NCBI GenBank assembly: GCA_025618425.1
Contig: CM046847.1
Coordinates: forward strand, 14,175,468 to 14,239,467
From: Heliocidaris tuberculata
Lineage: Eukaryota > Echinodermata > Echinoidea > Camarodonta > Echinometridae
Direction: 5' to 3'
Length of the DNA stretch: 64,000 nt
Below the pieces are notes generated by a model. That model was given only the letters and a program-made list of their open reading frames with translations. It was not told the origin of the DNA and did no database searches. Numbering within the stretch: the first letter of the stretch is position 1; each line of letters opens with the position of its first letter. Below, piece by piece: positions 22,101-28,540 of the stretch. The position numbers and the translations under genes were made by a program.

Positions 22101-22259
22101 TCACATTTTGTGGCTTTCAGGTTACTGAGTTTATCACTTGGTCAGCTATCCCTGACGAGACAGATCTGGGAGAGAGCTAAGAGGATGGAAGCTGAGCGCA
22201 AGAATCGTCTGAAGAGCGCAACCCCAGCTGCGCCTCCTGCTACTGCTGGTGCACAGTAG
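1062..22259 (+). CDS. MCMBP: MCM complex-binding protein (whole gene, 5'-incomplete)
   Basis: The gene encodes the MCM-binding protein that associates with MCM subunits in the nucleus and is implicated in MCM complex assembly and unloading and in sister-chromatid cohesion. Twelve exons were placed: 1062-1202, 1894-2037, 2560-2883, 3737-3840, 8644-8810, 9575-9698, 10042-10159, 11130-11295, 11884-12017, 12273-12443, 21564-21652 and 22121-22259. They sum to 1821 nt, and splice phases agree at every junction, giving 606 residues and a stop. Vertebrate MCMBP is about 640 residues, so only the N-terminal 50 or so residues are missing upstream. Family-typical segments include [47 protein letters not shown] and [11 protein letters not shown]. 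All introns are GT-AG except the second, which is AT-AC. No splice-site or frame damage is seen, so the gene looks functional. Large introns carry many transposons. Confidence 0.95.
1894..2037 (+). CDS. MCMBP: MCMBP exon, ends at AT-AC intron
   Basis: The acceptor is TTTTTAATCTGAAG. The exon has 48 codons and includes GKYQDVAEC and [18 protein letters not shown], matching the family pattern GKYRDVAEC and FYCVPVPGES-WVKE. The frame ends cleanly after WIKQ at 2037. No GT donor fits there; instead the next bases are ATATCCTTTT, a U12-type donor. Confidence 0.9.
2038..2559 (+). other. MCMBP: U12-type AT-AC intron of MCMBP
   Basis: The 5' splice site is ATATCCTTTT (2038-2047), an exact U12 AT-AC donor. 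The branch-site element TTCCTTAAC (2540-2548) is an exact consensus match, and the intron ends GGTTTAC with terminal AC at 2559. The branch adenosine is about 12 nt from the 3' end, as expected for the minor spliceosome. Both flanking exons are phase 0, and the joined protein WIKQ-GYEETSQ parallels the vertebrate WVKEAYVNANQ region. Minor-spliceosome splicing is inferred from these signals. Confidence 0.92.
2560..2883 (+). CDS. MCMBP: MCMBP exon with acidic/Ser-rich linker
   Basis: The exon has 108 codons following the AC acceptor, with donor GTCAAA/GTAAGAT. It encodes [13 protein letters not shown], then a Ser-, Glu- and Gly-rich low-complexity linker (a [13 protein letters not shown] run). 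It ends in [19 protein letters not shown], the conserved block before the central domain. The linker is variable across the family and is expected to be disordered. Confidence 0.93.
3068..3343. mobile_element. GCTATTCATAAGGACC-unit repeat, copy 1
   Basis: About 275 bp, made mostly of direct and inverted copies of a GCTATTCATAAGGACC-like unit. The ends are GGTAACCTCGCTA and TAGCGAGCGGACC, imperfect inverted repeats. An inverted second copy lies at 38685-38963, so this is an interspersed family rather than a local satellite. It lies in an MCMBP intron and has no coding capacity. Confidence 0.75.
3737..3840 (+). CDS. MCMBP: MCMBP exon
   Basis: The acceptor is CTTCCTGTGTAG and the donor is AAGA/GTAAGTTT. 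The exon encodes [20 protein letters not shown] then SVDPSLAHF, equivalent to the vertebrate segment VYEDWDCFKVNDILELYG then VLSVDP. It ends in phase 2. Confidence 0.93.
4033..8318. mobile_element. Long foldback, Harbinger-like non-autonomous DNA transposon
   Basis: The left about 520 bp (4033-4550) is an inverted copy of the right about 540 bp (7780-8318). Shared blocks include GGTTCACTATGTA, GGAGATTAGCAAAACTATAC and GATGTTGGCATTTGCACAAA. The ends read TAGTCAGGTTCACTATG and its inverse, with one mismatch. Both ends are bordered by TTA (4030-4032 and 8319-8321), the three-base TWA duplication typical of PIF/Harbinger. A partial direct repeat of the left end begins at about 4587. No transposase reading frame is present. 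The interior carries a palindrome array (4159-5570), poly-G tracts at 6857-6880 and 7074-7104, and otherwise unrecognised AT-rich sequence. It fills the MCMBP intron 3841-8643. Confidence 0.75.
4159..5570. repeat. Array of GGCGGCCATTTTG...CAAAATGGCCGCC palindromes
   Basis: Seven copies of a 27-35 bp near-perfect palindrome (half-site GGCGGCCATTTTGGA) are centred at about 4175, 4726, 4863, 5035, 5223, 5390 and 5555. From the second copy on they are spaced at 140-190 bp within degenerate tandem units that also share ATCTCTGCTTC and TTCNTGGGTCG-like segments. An eighth, inverted copy is at 8155-8184. The short reading frames here are by-products of the repeats. Confidence 0.8.
8386..8578. mobile_element. 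MITE, AAACCTG-terminated (mariner-like), copy 1
   Basis: The ends TACAGCGAAACCTG and CAGGTTTAACCGTA are inverted with few mismatches and abut TA. The interior contains AAGACCACCTGTCTATAAAGACCAC, typical of a widespread Tc1/mariner-type MITE. A second copy is at 12581-12771. It lies just upstream of the MCMBP exon at 8644. Confidence 0.65.
8644..8810 (+). CDS. MCMBP: MCMBP exon
   Basis: The acceptor is CATATATGTAG and the donor is GTCAC/GTAGGTTT. The exon encodes [20 protein letters not shown] and then [20 protein letters not shown], ending in the NPHIP region that is well conserved in the family. The phase 2 start joins the previous exon through a GAG codon, and the exon ends in phase 1. Confidence 0.94.
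9575..9698 (+). CDS. MCMBP: MCMBP exon
   Basis: The acceptor is TTATTTCCTGCAG and the donor is TCGGT/GTAAGTC. The exon encodes [20 protein letters not shown] followed by [16 protein letters not shown], which aligns with the vertebrate segment GDSLAAEYLILHLISTV. It belongs to the AAA-like C-terminal half of the protein. Confidence 0.94.
10042..10159 (+). CDS. MCMBP: MCMBP exon
   Basis: The acceptor is CTTGCCCTACAG and the donor is TCAAAG/GTGGGTC. The exon encodes [20 protein letters not shown] and LLEQLVSK, matching vertebrate [20 protein letters not shown]. It ends in phase 0. Confidence 0.94.
10223..10322. repeat. Degenerate telomere-like (CCCTAA) tract
   Basis: About 100 bp of CTAACCCTGACC-like sequence ends in three perfect CCCTAA units (10305-10322). 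It is a short interstitial tract inside an MCMBP intron, not a chromosome end, because coding exons continue on both sides. Confidence 0.6.
10475..10622. mobile_element. MITE with TGGGCCCTCTTGCATAAA ends
   Basis: This is a near-perfect 148-bp hairpin. The ends TGGGCCCTCTTGCATAAAAA and its inverse are followed by inverted TTAAACGCAAC / GTTGCGTTTAA segments. It has no coding capacity. It directly abuts a second MITE. Confidence 0.75.
10624..10753. mobile_element. MITE with GGGCCTGTGTAACATAAAG ends
   Basis: This is a 130-bp element with inverted ends (GGGCCTGTGTAACATAAAGA and TCTTTATGTTACAGGGCCC) and inner inverted AATCTTACGATTGAT-type segments. It starts one or two bases after the preceding MITE, so the two are adjacent or inserted at the same hotspot. 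Confidence 0.75.
11130..11295 (+). CDS. MCMBP: MCMBP exon
   Basis: The acceptor is TGTCACTTAG and the donor is CAATG/GTGAGTT. The exon encodes [20 protein letters not shown], then [14 protein letters not shown] and [14 protein letters not shown], one of the most conserved parts of MCMBP (family pattern [29 protein letters not shown]). Confidence 0.95.
11884..12017 (+). CDS. MCMBP: MCMBP exon
   Basis: The acceptor is TTATTTTCAG and the donor is CTACCA/GTGAGTAT. The exon encodes [20 protein letters not shown], then FNYHKTEF and [12 protein letters not shown]. This matches the family block [21 protein letters not shown]. Confidence 0.95.
12273..12443 (+). CDS. MCMBP: MCMBP exon
   Basis: The acceptor is CTTTCTTGTAG and the donor is CAGAAG/GTATGTAA. 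The exon encodes [20 protein letters not shown] and ends [14 protein letters not shown], equivalent to vertebrate ADCQIHLQP and LRFLDYSISDDITK. It is followed by a 9.1 kb intron holding the nested transposon structure. Confidence 0.94.
12581..12771. mobile_element. MITE, AAACCTG-terminated (mariner-like), copy 2
   Basis: It starts TACAGTGAAAAC and ends CAGGTTTTCTTTGTGCTA, with internal AAAGACCACCT and ACATAAAGACCACCTGCCTA. It has the same size and organisation as the element at 8386-8578 but is more diverged at the left end. Confidence 0.55.
12893..13030. repeat. Minisatellite of GGAGTAATTGTCCTA-like units with poly-G
   Basis: Several degenerate copies of a GGAGTAATTGTCCTA-like unit surround a run of about 20 G (12970-12990). 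It abuts the left end of the 8.3 kb inverted-end structure. Confidence 0.5.
13033..13990. repeat. Left subterminal repeat array
   Basis: There are four to five degenerate units of about 120-250 bp. They share AAAAATACAGAAAAGTGCCT, TCTGTAATTTTACAG and GTTTAATAACATACAAT-like segments. The units are too diverged for an exact period by eye. Open frames here are chance. Confidence 0.6.
14744..14851 (+). pseudogene. LINE reverse transcriptase fragment
   Basis: The frame reads [18 protein letters not shown] then [10 protein letters not shown]. This is the catalytic block of CR1/L2/Jockey-type non-LTR reverse transcriptases, whose usual form is YADDTQLYLSF followed by an IE-rich helix. The second catalytic Asp is replaced by Glu, and similarity fades after about 36 residues. 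It is a dead fragment inside the 8.3 kb structure. Confidence 0.65.
15229..15364 (-). CDS. Orphan exon-like reading frame, C-terminus of unknown protein
   Basis: On the minus strand an acceptor GATGTATTTTCAG precedes a 44-residue frame and a TAG stop. It reads [15 protein letters not shown], a five-Lys run, [20 protein letters not shown], then WKTD. It looks like a real terminal exon (good acceptor, lysine patch, amphipathic end), but I do not recognise the family and find no partner exon on this strand nearby. It could be a captured host exon carried by the surrounding element, the last exon of the element's own gene, or a retained duplicate. It lies antisense within an MCMBP intron. Confidence 0.4.
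15445..15592. mobile_element. Hairpin MITE-like element
   Basis: The arms ATTGAAGACCTCGGTGGAAG and CTTCCACTGAGGTCTTCAAT are inverted copies, continuing with AGTACTTAAGTCCAA / TTGGACTTAGTTACT. The total is 148 bp and no coding capacity is present. It lies directly upstream, on the minus strand, of the orphan exon. Confidence 0.65.
16046..16315 (-). pseudogene. DIRS-like RNase H fragment
   Basis: The frame includes [18 protein letters not shown] and [16 protein letters not shown], matching the RNase H domain of DIRS elements (NVLELKAV...KSDNTTAVS). It overlaps the RT frame in a different phase, so a frameshift separates the two. The frame continues to a stop at 16046, just beside the terminal repeat. 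Confidence 0.7.
16221..17378 (-). pseudogene. DIRS-like reverse transcriptase, internally deleted
   Basis: RT motifs appear in order: [51 protein letters not shown] and YNYIDS. Downstream [20 protein letters not shown] and [14 protein letters not shown] belong to the connection and RNase H start. The catalytic YIDD is YIDS here, and the residues normally between it and VSLPKKKR are missing, so the enzyme cannot be functional. A short block (FAVL-AQEHR-Y) occurs twice, once at its proper place and once about 130 residues later, a local sequence duplication. Function is lost; family membership is clear. Confidence 0.75.
17661..18898 (-). pseudogene. DIRS-like gag-region frames
   Basis: Two abutting minus-strand frames (18898-18209 and 18212-17661) precede the RT, as gag does in DIRS elements. 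The first is Pro/Ala-rich with repeated [11 protein letters not shown] / GAPPAQP motifs. The second includes [16 protein letters not shown] and [20 protein letters not shown], then an [10 protein letters not shown] segment. Both meet at a four-base overlap. No catalytic motif is visible. They may be one gag broken by a frameshift. Confidence 0.5.
18711..18902. repeat. Inverted terminal repeat of the DIRS-like element with TATA motif
   Basis: Arms 18711-18780 and 18832-18902 are inverted copies of about 70 bp (TGGTGCGAGGATGCTATTTT and its inverse) separated by 51 bp. Each arm has a TATAAAGGGCCC motif, so the hairpin could carry promoters in both directions. Promoter activity is inference. Confidence 0.65.
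19011..19133. mobile_element. Inverted-repeat element, CATGATTCC ends
   Basis: Arms of about 47 bp: CATGATTCC...ATTAGGC...TAGTAGAATCA...AATTAAAC, and the inverse. The spacer is about 30 bp. It lies between two copies of the DIRS-like terminal motif, so it is either part of that element's end or a separate MITE inserted there. Confidence 0.6.
19947..20062. mobile_element. Near-perfect hairpin with GGTGACCGGTAT arms
   Basis: The arms GAAATTCTGGATTCTCT...CGGTGACCGGTAT and the inverse meet around GGCCTATAGCGCT. The inverted match extends outward through GATAGGC. It is about 116 bp, with MITE-like structure and no coding potential. Confidence 0.6.
20320..21323. repeat. Right subterminal tandem array, about 210-bp unit
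   Basis: Four to five copies of a unit of about 210 bp. Each has TCTGTTCTGTTAAATT, GCAGAAAATTTCCAGTTAC, TTTTCTGTAAATTCTTTAT, AATGAGGTTTA and GAAAGCATACAAATTTC in that order, starting at about 20345, 20570, 20785, 20995 and 21225. The first and third copies are nearly identical, so expansion is recent. It ends 240 bp before an MCMBP exon. Confidence 0.85.
21564..21652 (+). CDS. MCMBP: MCMBP exon
   Basis: The acceptor is TTCAATCTTGACAG and the donor is TACAAG/GTGAGAAC. The exon encodes [14 protein letters not shown] then [14 protein letters not shown], which aligns with vertebrate [21 protein letters not shown]. It ends in phase 2. Confidence 0.93.
22121..22259 (+). CDS. MCMBP: MCMBP terminal exon
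   Basis: The acceptor is TGTGGCTTTCAG. The exon encodes [20 protein letters not shown] then [12 protein letters not shown], and a short Ala/Pro-rich tail ending GAQ and a TAG stop. The vertebrate equivalent is RFLSLSAGQTTLSRERWLRAKQLE. Confidence 0.94.
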
Positions 22260-22760
22260 ACACACAGGATTATGAAGACTGTCCCCATTGCCATACCATG
22301 CTCTTGTACAACCATAGGGTGTGTCTTTACCTTTCCTGGAGATGTTTTACAGTGGACACACAGGAGCATGAGGACTGTTTCCATTGTCATGCATCTCTGC
22401 GATATTAATATTAACGTGTGCCTAAATTATACTGCATATGTATCACAGGATTATAAGGACTGTTTCCATTGCCATCGCCTCTTGTACAGCATTTTAGGGT
22501 GTCTTTACATTTGCCACATATAGAGTATAGTGGATATACAGGATGATAAGGACTGTTTCCATTACCATAACATGCTCTTGTGCAACATCAATATGCATCT
22601 TCCTTCAGCTGCAGATTGTATTGCAGTGGACATATTGGAAGTATGTTTCCATTATCACAGTATGTAGTTTTGTAACAAGCTGTGTCAGACCTTTGCTGCA
22701 GATGAATTACAGTGGACACGATATGATTGTACAATAGTACATGGATTGTTTGCACTGTCA
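22259..22760 (+). repeat. About 130-bp imperfect tandem repeat in the MCMBP 3' UTR
   Basis: Beginning at the stop codon, four to five units share ACAGGATTATAAGGACTGTT, TCCATTGCCAT, ATGCTCTTGTACA, GGGTGTCTTTAC and ACAGTGGACA. The repeats are transcribed if the 3' UTR extends to the poly(A) signals at 23844 or 24128. The first unit overlaps the end of the coding exon, so the stop codon lies at the array boundary. Confidence 0.75.
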
Positions 22761-23843
22761 CACTTTCTTGTTGTGCAAGGTTCATATTCTTAGTCCTGTT
22801 TTTCTGCTAAACTTCAACCCAGTAGTTTCCCACTTCATATCCAACTTGTAGAACTGACTGAGTAGCACAAATGTGTATTGAGTTTGTATCTAAATATTCT
22901 CGTTCAGTTGCATTCTATTTATTTCATTATGTAGTCAGCTTATTTAACTAAAGATTGAATTCCTATACATGTACCTTTATCTCGGAGATTTGAGGACCAA
23001 CACATTACAAAGCTTTGCTAGCTAGCCAGTATCTACTTAGTTTACATTGGGCTGCCAAGTAAACATTTAATGTGCAAAGAAAAAATATACATGCAAGTAT
23101 GCTTTCGCAAGCTGGACCTAAAAATGAAAAATCTACTGTGGGAGGGGGGTATCCCCCTACATCGCAATAGCTCAAAGCCTTAGCTAGATCTGCTAGCTCT
23201 TCACTTTTGTTATGTGACCAAATAATACTTAACCCATTTTCCTCCTGGAACCAGTTTGGCCCTGTATTAAGTCTATGGGAATGAGAAATTTCAGTAGTCA
23301 GTGGGTAAACTCTGCATGACTAGATAGAACTCCAAGGAACATGTTGTAATACAGAAAATTACTTACTGGTAATATGGCTTTGACGCTGTAATGCCTAGTT
23401 TTAGGTTGTATAATATGTTGCAAGTTTTTTGTGGTTTCTTTGGAGGGTAACATCTTGGATGCCTAAAAGATGTTTCACAAAAACCACAGTACTTTTCTTT
23501 AAATCCATCTGAATTGAGTTCAGATGGAGAATCGGAAGATATTTTTGCATTCCTTCACATACAAATCCATGAACACTTGCAGTTTTCAGTATTGATTGTT
23601 TTGCAGTGAGGAGTATAATATGTGACATATTTTTCTATCCACTGTGATGTTTGTATTGCAGATTTCAGATAAAATGATAGCTTCTTGGTATTTATATTGA
23701 ATGATGTGTAAATGTTAAGATTATTCATTGTAACTATAGCAATTTGATTGAATGTGTCAATTTATTTCTTGCAACATTTGGAAGCAAAAAACAATTAACC
23801 AATTATTGTTTTTAATTCTTTAAAGTTATAAGATAACAGTGAA

Positions 23844-24133
23844 AATAAAGTATTTATTTTCATCATATGAGTATATTCTTAGAATTTAAATATAAGTACA
23901 TTGTATGTCCCATACTTACTTCCAGGAAGTTTCTTGTCCACCTTTAATTCAAGAAGGTGCATTTTCCAGTTATTTTATATGTTACACATGTTCCTTCTTT
24001 AACTTTCTACAAATTGATGAAACTATCTGTAAAATAGTTAAACATGATTTTTGTACAGCATTTTCTATGTGAATATGTACTATCACAGCAAAACACTGAA
24101 TTTGTGTATATTTAAATATTCATCAGGAATAAA
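23844..24133 (+). promoter_or_regulatory. MCMBP: Candidate MCMBP polyadenylation signals
   Basis: AATAAA hexamers occur at 23844-23849 and 24128-24133 in AT-rich sequence about 1.6 and 1.9 kb after the stop codon. Between the tandem repeat (22760) and here I see no other feature. Which signal is used cannot be told from sequence. Confidence 0.4.
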
Positions 24134-24466
24134 AATGTATACCCTGTACATAGACTTCTAGAATAAGCTGCATAATGTGTTGTTCTTTAGTATGCAACCA
24201 TTTGAGGTCAATTTCATCTGTGGAGAATGTGTTGAGTGTATTATTGAATGTGTTCCTAATTTCATTATAGGTTTCTACTCTAAACTAGTTCATCAAAAGC
24301 ATTGTATGCATGCACTGTAACTGTTCTTGGTCAAAGAATTTCCTTTGAGAACAAGTGGAAGGTGTGTTGAATTGTAGGCCTTTATAAATAGTCCACTTCA
24401 CCCTTTGAAAATGATGACTACATGTATTCTGATGAATAGTTCTTCTTCTGTACAGGTGTTCAAATG

Positions 24467-24655
24467 TAACACGATAAAAACTACTTTCGAAAAATCAACT
24501 GAAGGCAATTTCAATAGCCCTGTCTATCACCTTTAGAAATGTGCGAACATTACAATGGCGTATTACGTAATCCGAACCTGATTTCTATGGGCAGTACAAT
24601 AGGCCTTTGAAATTGCCCTTGAGTTTATTTTTCGAAAGTAGTTTTTATCGTGTTA
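24467..24655. mobile_element. MITE with TAACACGATAAAAACTAC ends
   Basis: Inverted arms (TAACACGATAAAAACTACTT with TCGAAAAAT, and the inverse) extend about 50 bp each, including GGCAATTTCAAAGGCC-like segments. The total is 189 bp and no coding capacity is present. It lies downstream of the MCMBP 3' end. Confidence 0.75.
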
Positions 24656-24754
24656 TGTGTAACCTGAGTGAAAGGACTTGTGTGATTGGATTGTGTAGGG
24701 AGAGATGAATACTAGTACTTAAAAGTAAGAAATAGATAGAGAATGTGAGTGAAT

Positions 24755-25690
24755 GAGAAAGAGAGAGAGATAGAAAGGGCAGAGCAAGATGGGAAGAAGA
24801 TATAAACAGGAAAGAGAAAAGGGGGAAGGAGAGAGAGAAAAAGAAAAATGAAAGATGATGAGAGAAATAGAGAGAGAGAGAGAGAGAGTAATAAACTAGA
24901 TTTTGACCCAAGATGATTAAAAGATTTGCGAGAAATAAAAACCGATAGATTTGTGTTTCCATTGTTCGTACACTTCAGCGGGTTTATTTTACTTTCCAAA
25001 CAAATAGATACACAAACTTACCAATAGATATCGAAAGGCAGATAAAAGGTGAATGAAACTTCTCCGTGAAACTTTTGACCCAACTCGATCAAAAAGTCGG
25101 AAGACCTCATCCAATAAGATTTCAGAAAGTAGGATGTAAGGATAAGCGCAAATTTCTGACAGGGAATCGTTCCGAAGACCTACTAAAATGCTAAAGATCT
25201 TTTCCAACTCGATTTTAGTTCAATAATAGAGCCCGGAGCCCTCGTTTAACCACGTGGAAATGAGGAAACACTCGAATGTCTAATCTGGCATTCTGTCTCT
25301 TCGCGGGCATAAGCCTCGGTATCTAGCCTATCCGGTAGAGATGCTCGGTCATCCATTGTGATATGGAGGGCATCCCTTTTCTCTCGTATTTCCCTCTCTA
25401 CCAATCGAATACACTCCGTCTGCCTGCGTGTGTGTGTGTGTGTGTGTGTGTCTCGCTCTCTCTCTTTCTCGCCCTCCATCTCTCTCACGTATTCGTCATT
25501 ATTTCCCATTTCTTCAACATCCCCTCCCCCCCCCCCCCCTCTCTCTCGTTCTCTCCTCTAGTTATATCTTGTCTGCTTTATCTCTACTTTCTCACCTCTC
25601 ATTCCTCCAAACATACACATACCCCCTCTCTCTCTTTCTCTCTCCACCCCCCCCCCCCCCCCCCCCCCCCCCCCACTTCTACTTCTTCTT
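24755..25690. repeat. Simple-sequence cluster: GA-rich, GT/CT and poly-C tracts
   Basis: GA-rich purine sequence runs from 24755 to 24895. A (GT)n tract followed by CT-rich DNA lies at 25427-25500, a C-run at about 25527-25540, and CT-rich sequence with a C-run of about 26 at 25620-25676. The Ser/Leu/Pro-rich and Arg/Glu-rich frames seen here are translations of these tracts. 24900-25240 and 25690-26890 otherwise show nothing I can name, apart from a short (TTTC)n plus G-run at about 26180-26232. Confidence 0.8.
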
Positions 25691-26890
25691 TCTCTCTGTA
25701 CCTCTTCCTCAAATCCTATACTGCTCACTCTGCTTACCATTTCTTCCAAATAGCTGAAATCGATATCACTTTCAAAGGTTGAAAATAATGACTTGGAAGA
25801 TATCGGCCATTTTGACAAATCGATTCGGTTTTACCCTCACCGATATTTACGAGAGTGAACTGTGAAGAGTGTTAATGGAGGCGAATATTTATTTGCGGTC
25901 AGATCGCCGTGGATTTCCATCTTAAAGATAAGCATTTTCAGGCGACAGATGACATGGGATGTCTTCAAGGCTGTAGTCGATCAGTGAATCTTAAACATGA
26001 ATGAGTTTTCAGCCAGAAGAGTTAAGGACGGGATTGCCTCTTTTCTCCAGAACGTCACCATTCTCCTTCGGAGATTGACCCCATTCAAAACAACACCACT
26101 AAAACTTCCATGCCTTCTTCCACCTGGAGTTATCTCCTGAAGACCAACCAAAAGAAGTCTTTCGATCAGAGACTTTAATTCTTTCTTTCTTTCTTTCTTT
26201 CTTTTTTTTTTTTTTTTGGGGGGGGGGGGAGGGTGATATTAAAGTTCACGTGAAAACGTCAATGCGCTTTACAGTGTTGTAATTACCCCCATGTCACATG
26301 TTTTCAAGCACGTATATTGATGTGCATCATCTCCATTCCGCTGGGAGTATTCCTATATAATTCATTAAAAACATGCATGTCTGGATTGATTTCAATGGAT
26401 TTTAACTCTCAACATCTCGGATATAGGACTACACATAGGGTGATGAAATAATCATATATATTACCAATAAGAAATCATGAATATTATTACTAGTTTATTG
26501 CCATGATGCAACTTTCTTCTCTTCTTTTAAATCTAGGATCATATTCACGGCAATCGCAATAACAATATAACTTTCATTACAATGTACGTATTGATTAACT
26601 TTTATACGCCATTGTGCGCAAAGTCGCGGCTTCTGCTGAACATCTCAAATATATAGTTCCATCCATCGTATTTCATCAAATCATCGTGTGATTCAATGTA
26701 ATAACTTAATAAATACATACTTCATCAACTATTCCATGTAAACTATTTGCGGGATCATATCCTCAGCTCAACGAAATGATTTTGAAGCATATCACTGGCA
26801 CTGGAGGCAAATTGTTTATCTGGGATCGCATCCTGCGTCATGTGTTCTACTATCAATCAAATTTCTATACATTTACATGTATGATGGGGA

Positions 26891-27107
26891 TTGTGTGTCC
26901 GGACACTTAACAAAAAATAACCTGTCAATTCTGTCGTCGGATTTTAGTAAAAATATGCATCCAGTAACATTAAACTCCGTGAATATTTGCAATTCACATA
27001 ATTTTCAACCTATGGTGTGGAAGATTTGGGAAAATTTGTATGAAAAGTTGTTCGATTTACTGTTTAAAAATGACCTGTCCAGATAACCAACCTGTCCGGA
27101 CACACAA
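26891..27107. mobile_element. MITE with TTGTGTGTCCGGACA ends
   Basis: The ends TTGTGTGTCCGGACA and TGTCCGGACACACAA are perfect inverted repeats. A second partial copy of the motif (ACCTGTCCAGATAACC) lies just inside the right end, and AATAACCTGTC just inside the left. It is 217 bp. Between it and the bHLH gene (27108-28273) I see no gene, only a small GC-rich patch at 27775-27835. Confidence 0.65.
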
Positions 27108-28273
27108 CGTCTAGGTATACTTTTTGAAATAAATCTCTTACTGTTTGTTAATATTCTTCGGGCTAAGAAGTTGCAACAAAGTTCACAGAGAAACTGTGTT
27201 GTTTTGCCTTATCCTCTTCTTCCTCCTCGTCTTCATTTTTATTTTAATCCGGTCTGCTTATCTGTCAGGCAAAGGTATATGAGTGAACACCGCTCTTCCT
27301 CTCAGTAGACACACTTCTTTTCTTTTTTTACGATAACACAGCAACTTTTTAATAGTACTATATCGTAACATCTTACTGTCAGATCACAAAATGGCGAATG
27401 ATCATCCAAATTTGAAATAAATATTATTTACAATGCTCATCAGTGAAATGTACAAACATTGTATATACCATGCAATGTTGAAATTAGACCAGATGATAAA
27501 ATCGTGATTCGTTATTTTAAATCACACTTAAAAAGCAGGGATCATGACTAAAACAAAAATGTTCATCTACGTCGCTTTTGCTCTTCTTACAACATGTAGT
27601 TTTCATTTGAGTTAAATCTACCGTCTTAAATGCCTGTTGAACACGAGACATCATTTTGATCACGTTATTACCTGCGCTAATCGGACATTTGAAGGAAGTA
27701 TAGGCCTACTGCATGCACCAGCAATATTTCCACTGATCATTTAACATTCATTTTTGTACGAAATTTCTCCCACAAGGCGCGTCAATAAAGCGCCAATCAG
27801 TGACGCAGCCCTACGGCGCCGAAAGGGCGCATCATGAGTTTTAGCAGAGTACAAAAATAAGCTGCAAATATTTATATTACACAATGACACTAGTGTCAAG
27901 GGGGGGGGGGGGGGTTAAGACCAATCCTACTTTTGAATATATACTGAAGTCAGGCTATAACTGAAATTTAATTTCCTGGGGGGAAAATCCGTCTGTTTAA
28001 ATTGTTAGCTCATCATTTCCCGACTGAAAACAGTCTGCAGTGGCAAGTAATAAGTTTCAGAACACATCAACTTCTATTCCTCTAGTTACTGAAGACCGTC
28101 AACTGCATAATATACACCAATGTTCATAAAAACTCGATTTATCTCTTGAAGTTTCACTCAGTGCAGAAATAACTTTCTGAAAGTGATTTTGATTGTGTCC
28201 TTTCCCGTAATCATGAAACTGCAAACGAAATATTTATATGATCTCTTTGCAAGAAATTTCTGAACTGACGCCT

Positions 28274-28540
28274 TCATTGCGGCGTGGTAGGCTGATACGG
28301 CGCGCTTTGTTGCATGTAGTCTAACATGAGATCGGCTGTCTGTTGTGGTTGTTGTTGTTGATGTTGTTGCGGCTGTTGTTGCTGAAGCACGTGTTGCTGT
28401 GACTGGTGGTGATGTTGTAGCGGTTGCAAGGATGTGGTGTAGGAGTCGATGGAGCCAGTGCCTACCATACCGCCGTTGGTTGCCGGGTCATGAGTCATCT
28501 CCATCCCAGGTTGAACGCCGCTGTAGTCGTGCATCTTTGC
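28274..28540 (-). CDS. bHLH gene, terminal exon
   Basis: The acceptor is GTCTTCTTATAG and entry is phase 0. The frame reads [20 protein letters not shown], then [12 protein letters not shown], a Gln/His-rich run ([20 protein letters not shown]) and [18 protein letters not shown] before the stop. The Gln-rich tail resembles activation regions of metazoan transcription factors. Codon choice in the CAA/CAG run is mixed, arguing for selection on the protein rather than a young microsatellite. Confidence 0.8.
   Translation of the reverse strand, partial: AKMHDYSGVQPGMEMTHDPATNGGMVGTGSIDSYTTSLQPLQHHHQSQQHVLQQQQPQQHQQQQPQQTADLMLDYMQQSAPYQPTTPQ

Noticed and set aside
24645..24999. Ser/Leu-rich minus-strand frames
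   Set aside because: They are translations of a GA-rich purine tract next to a MITE.
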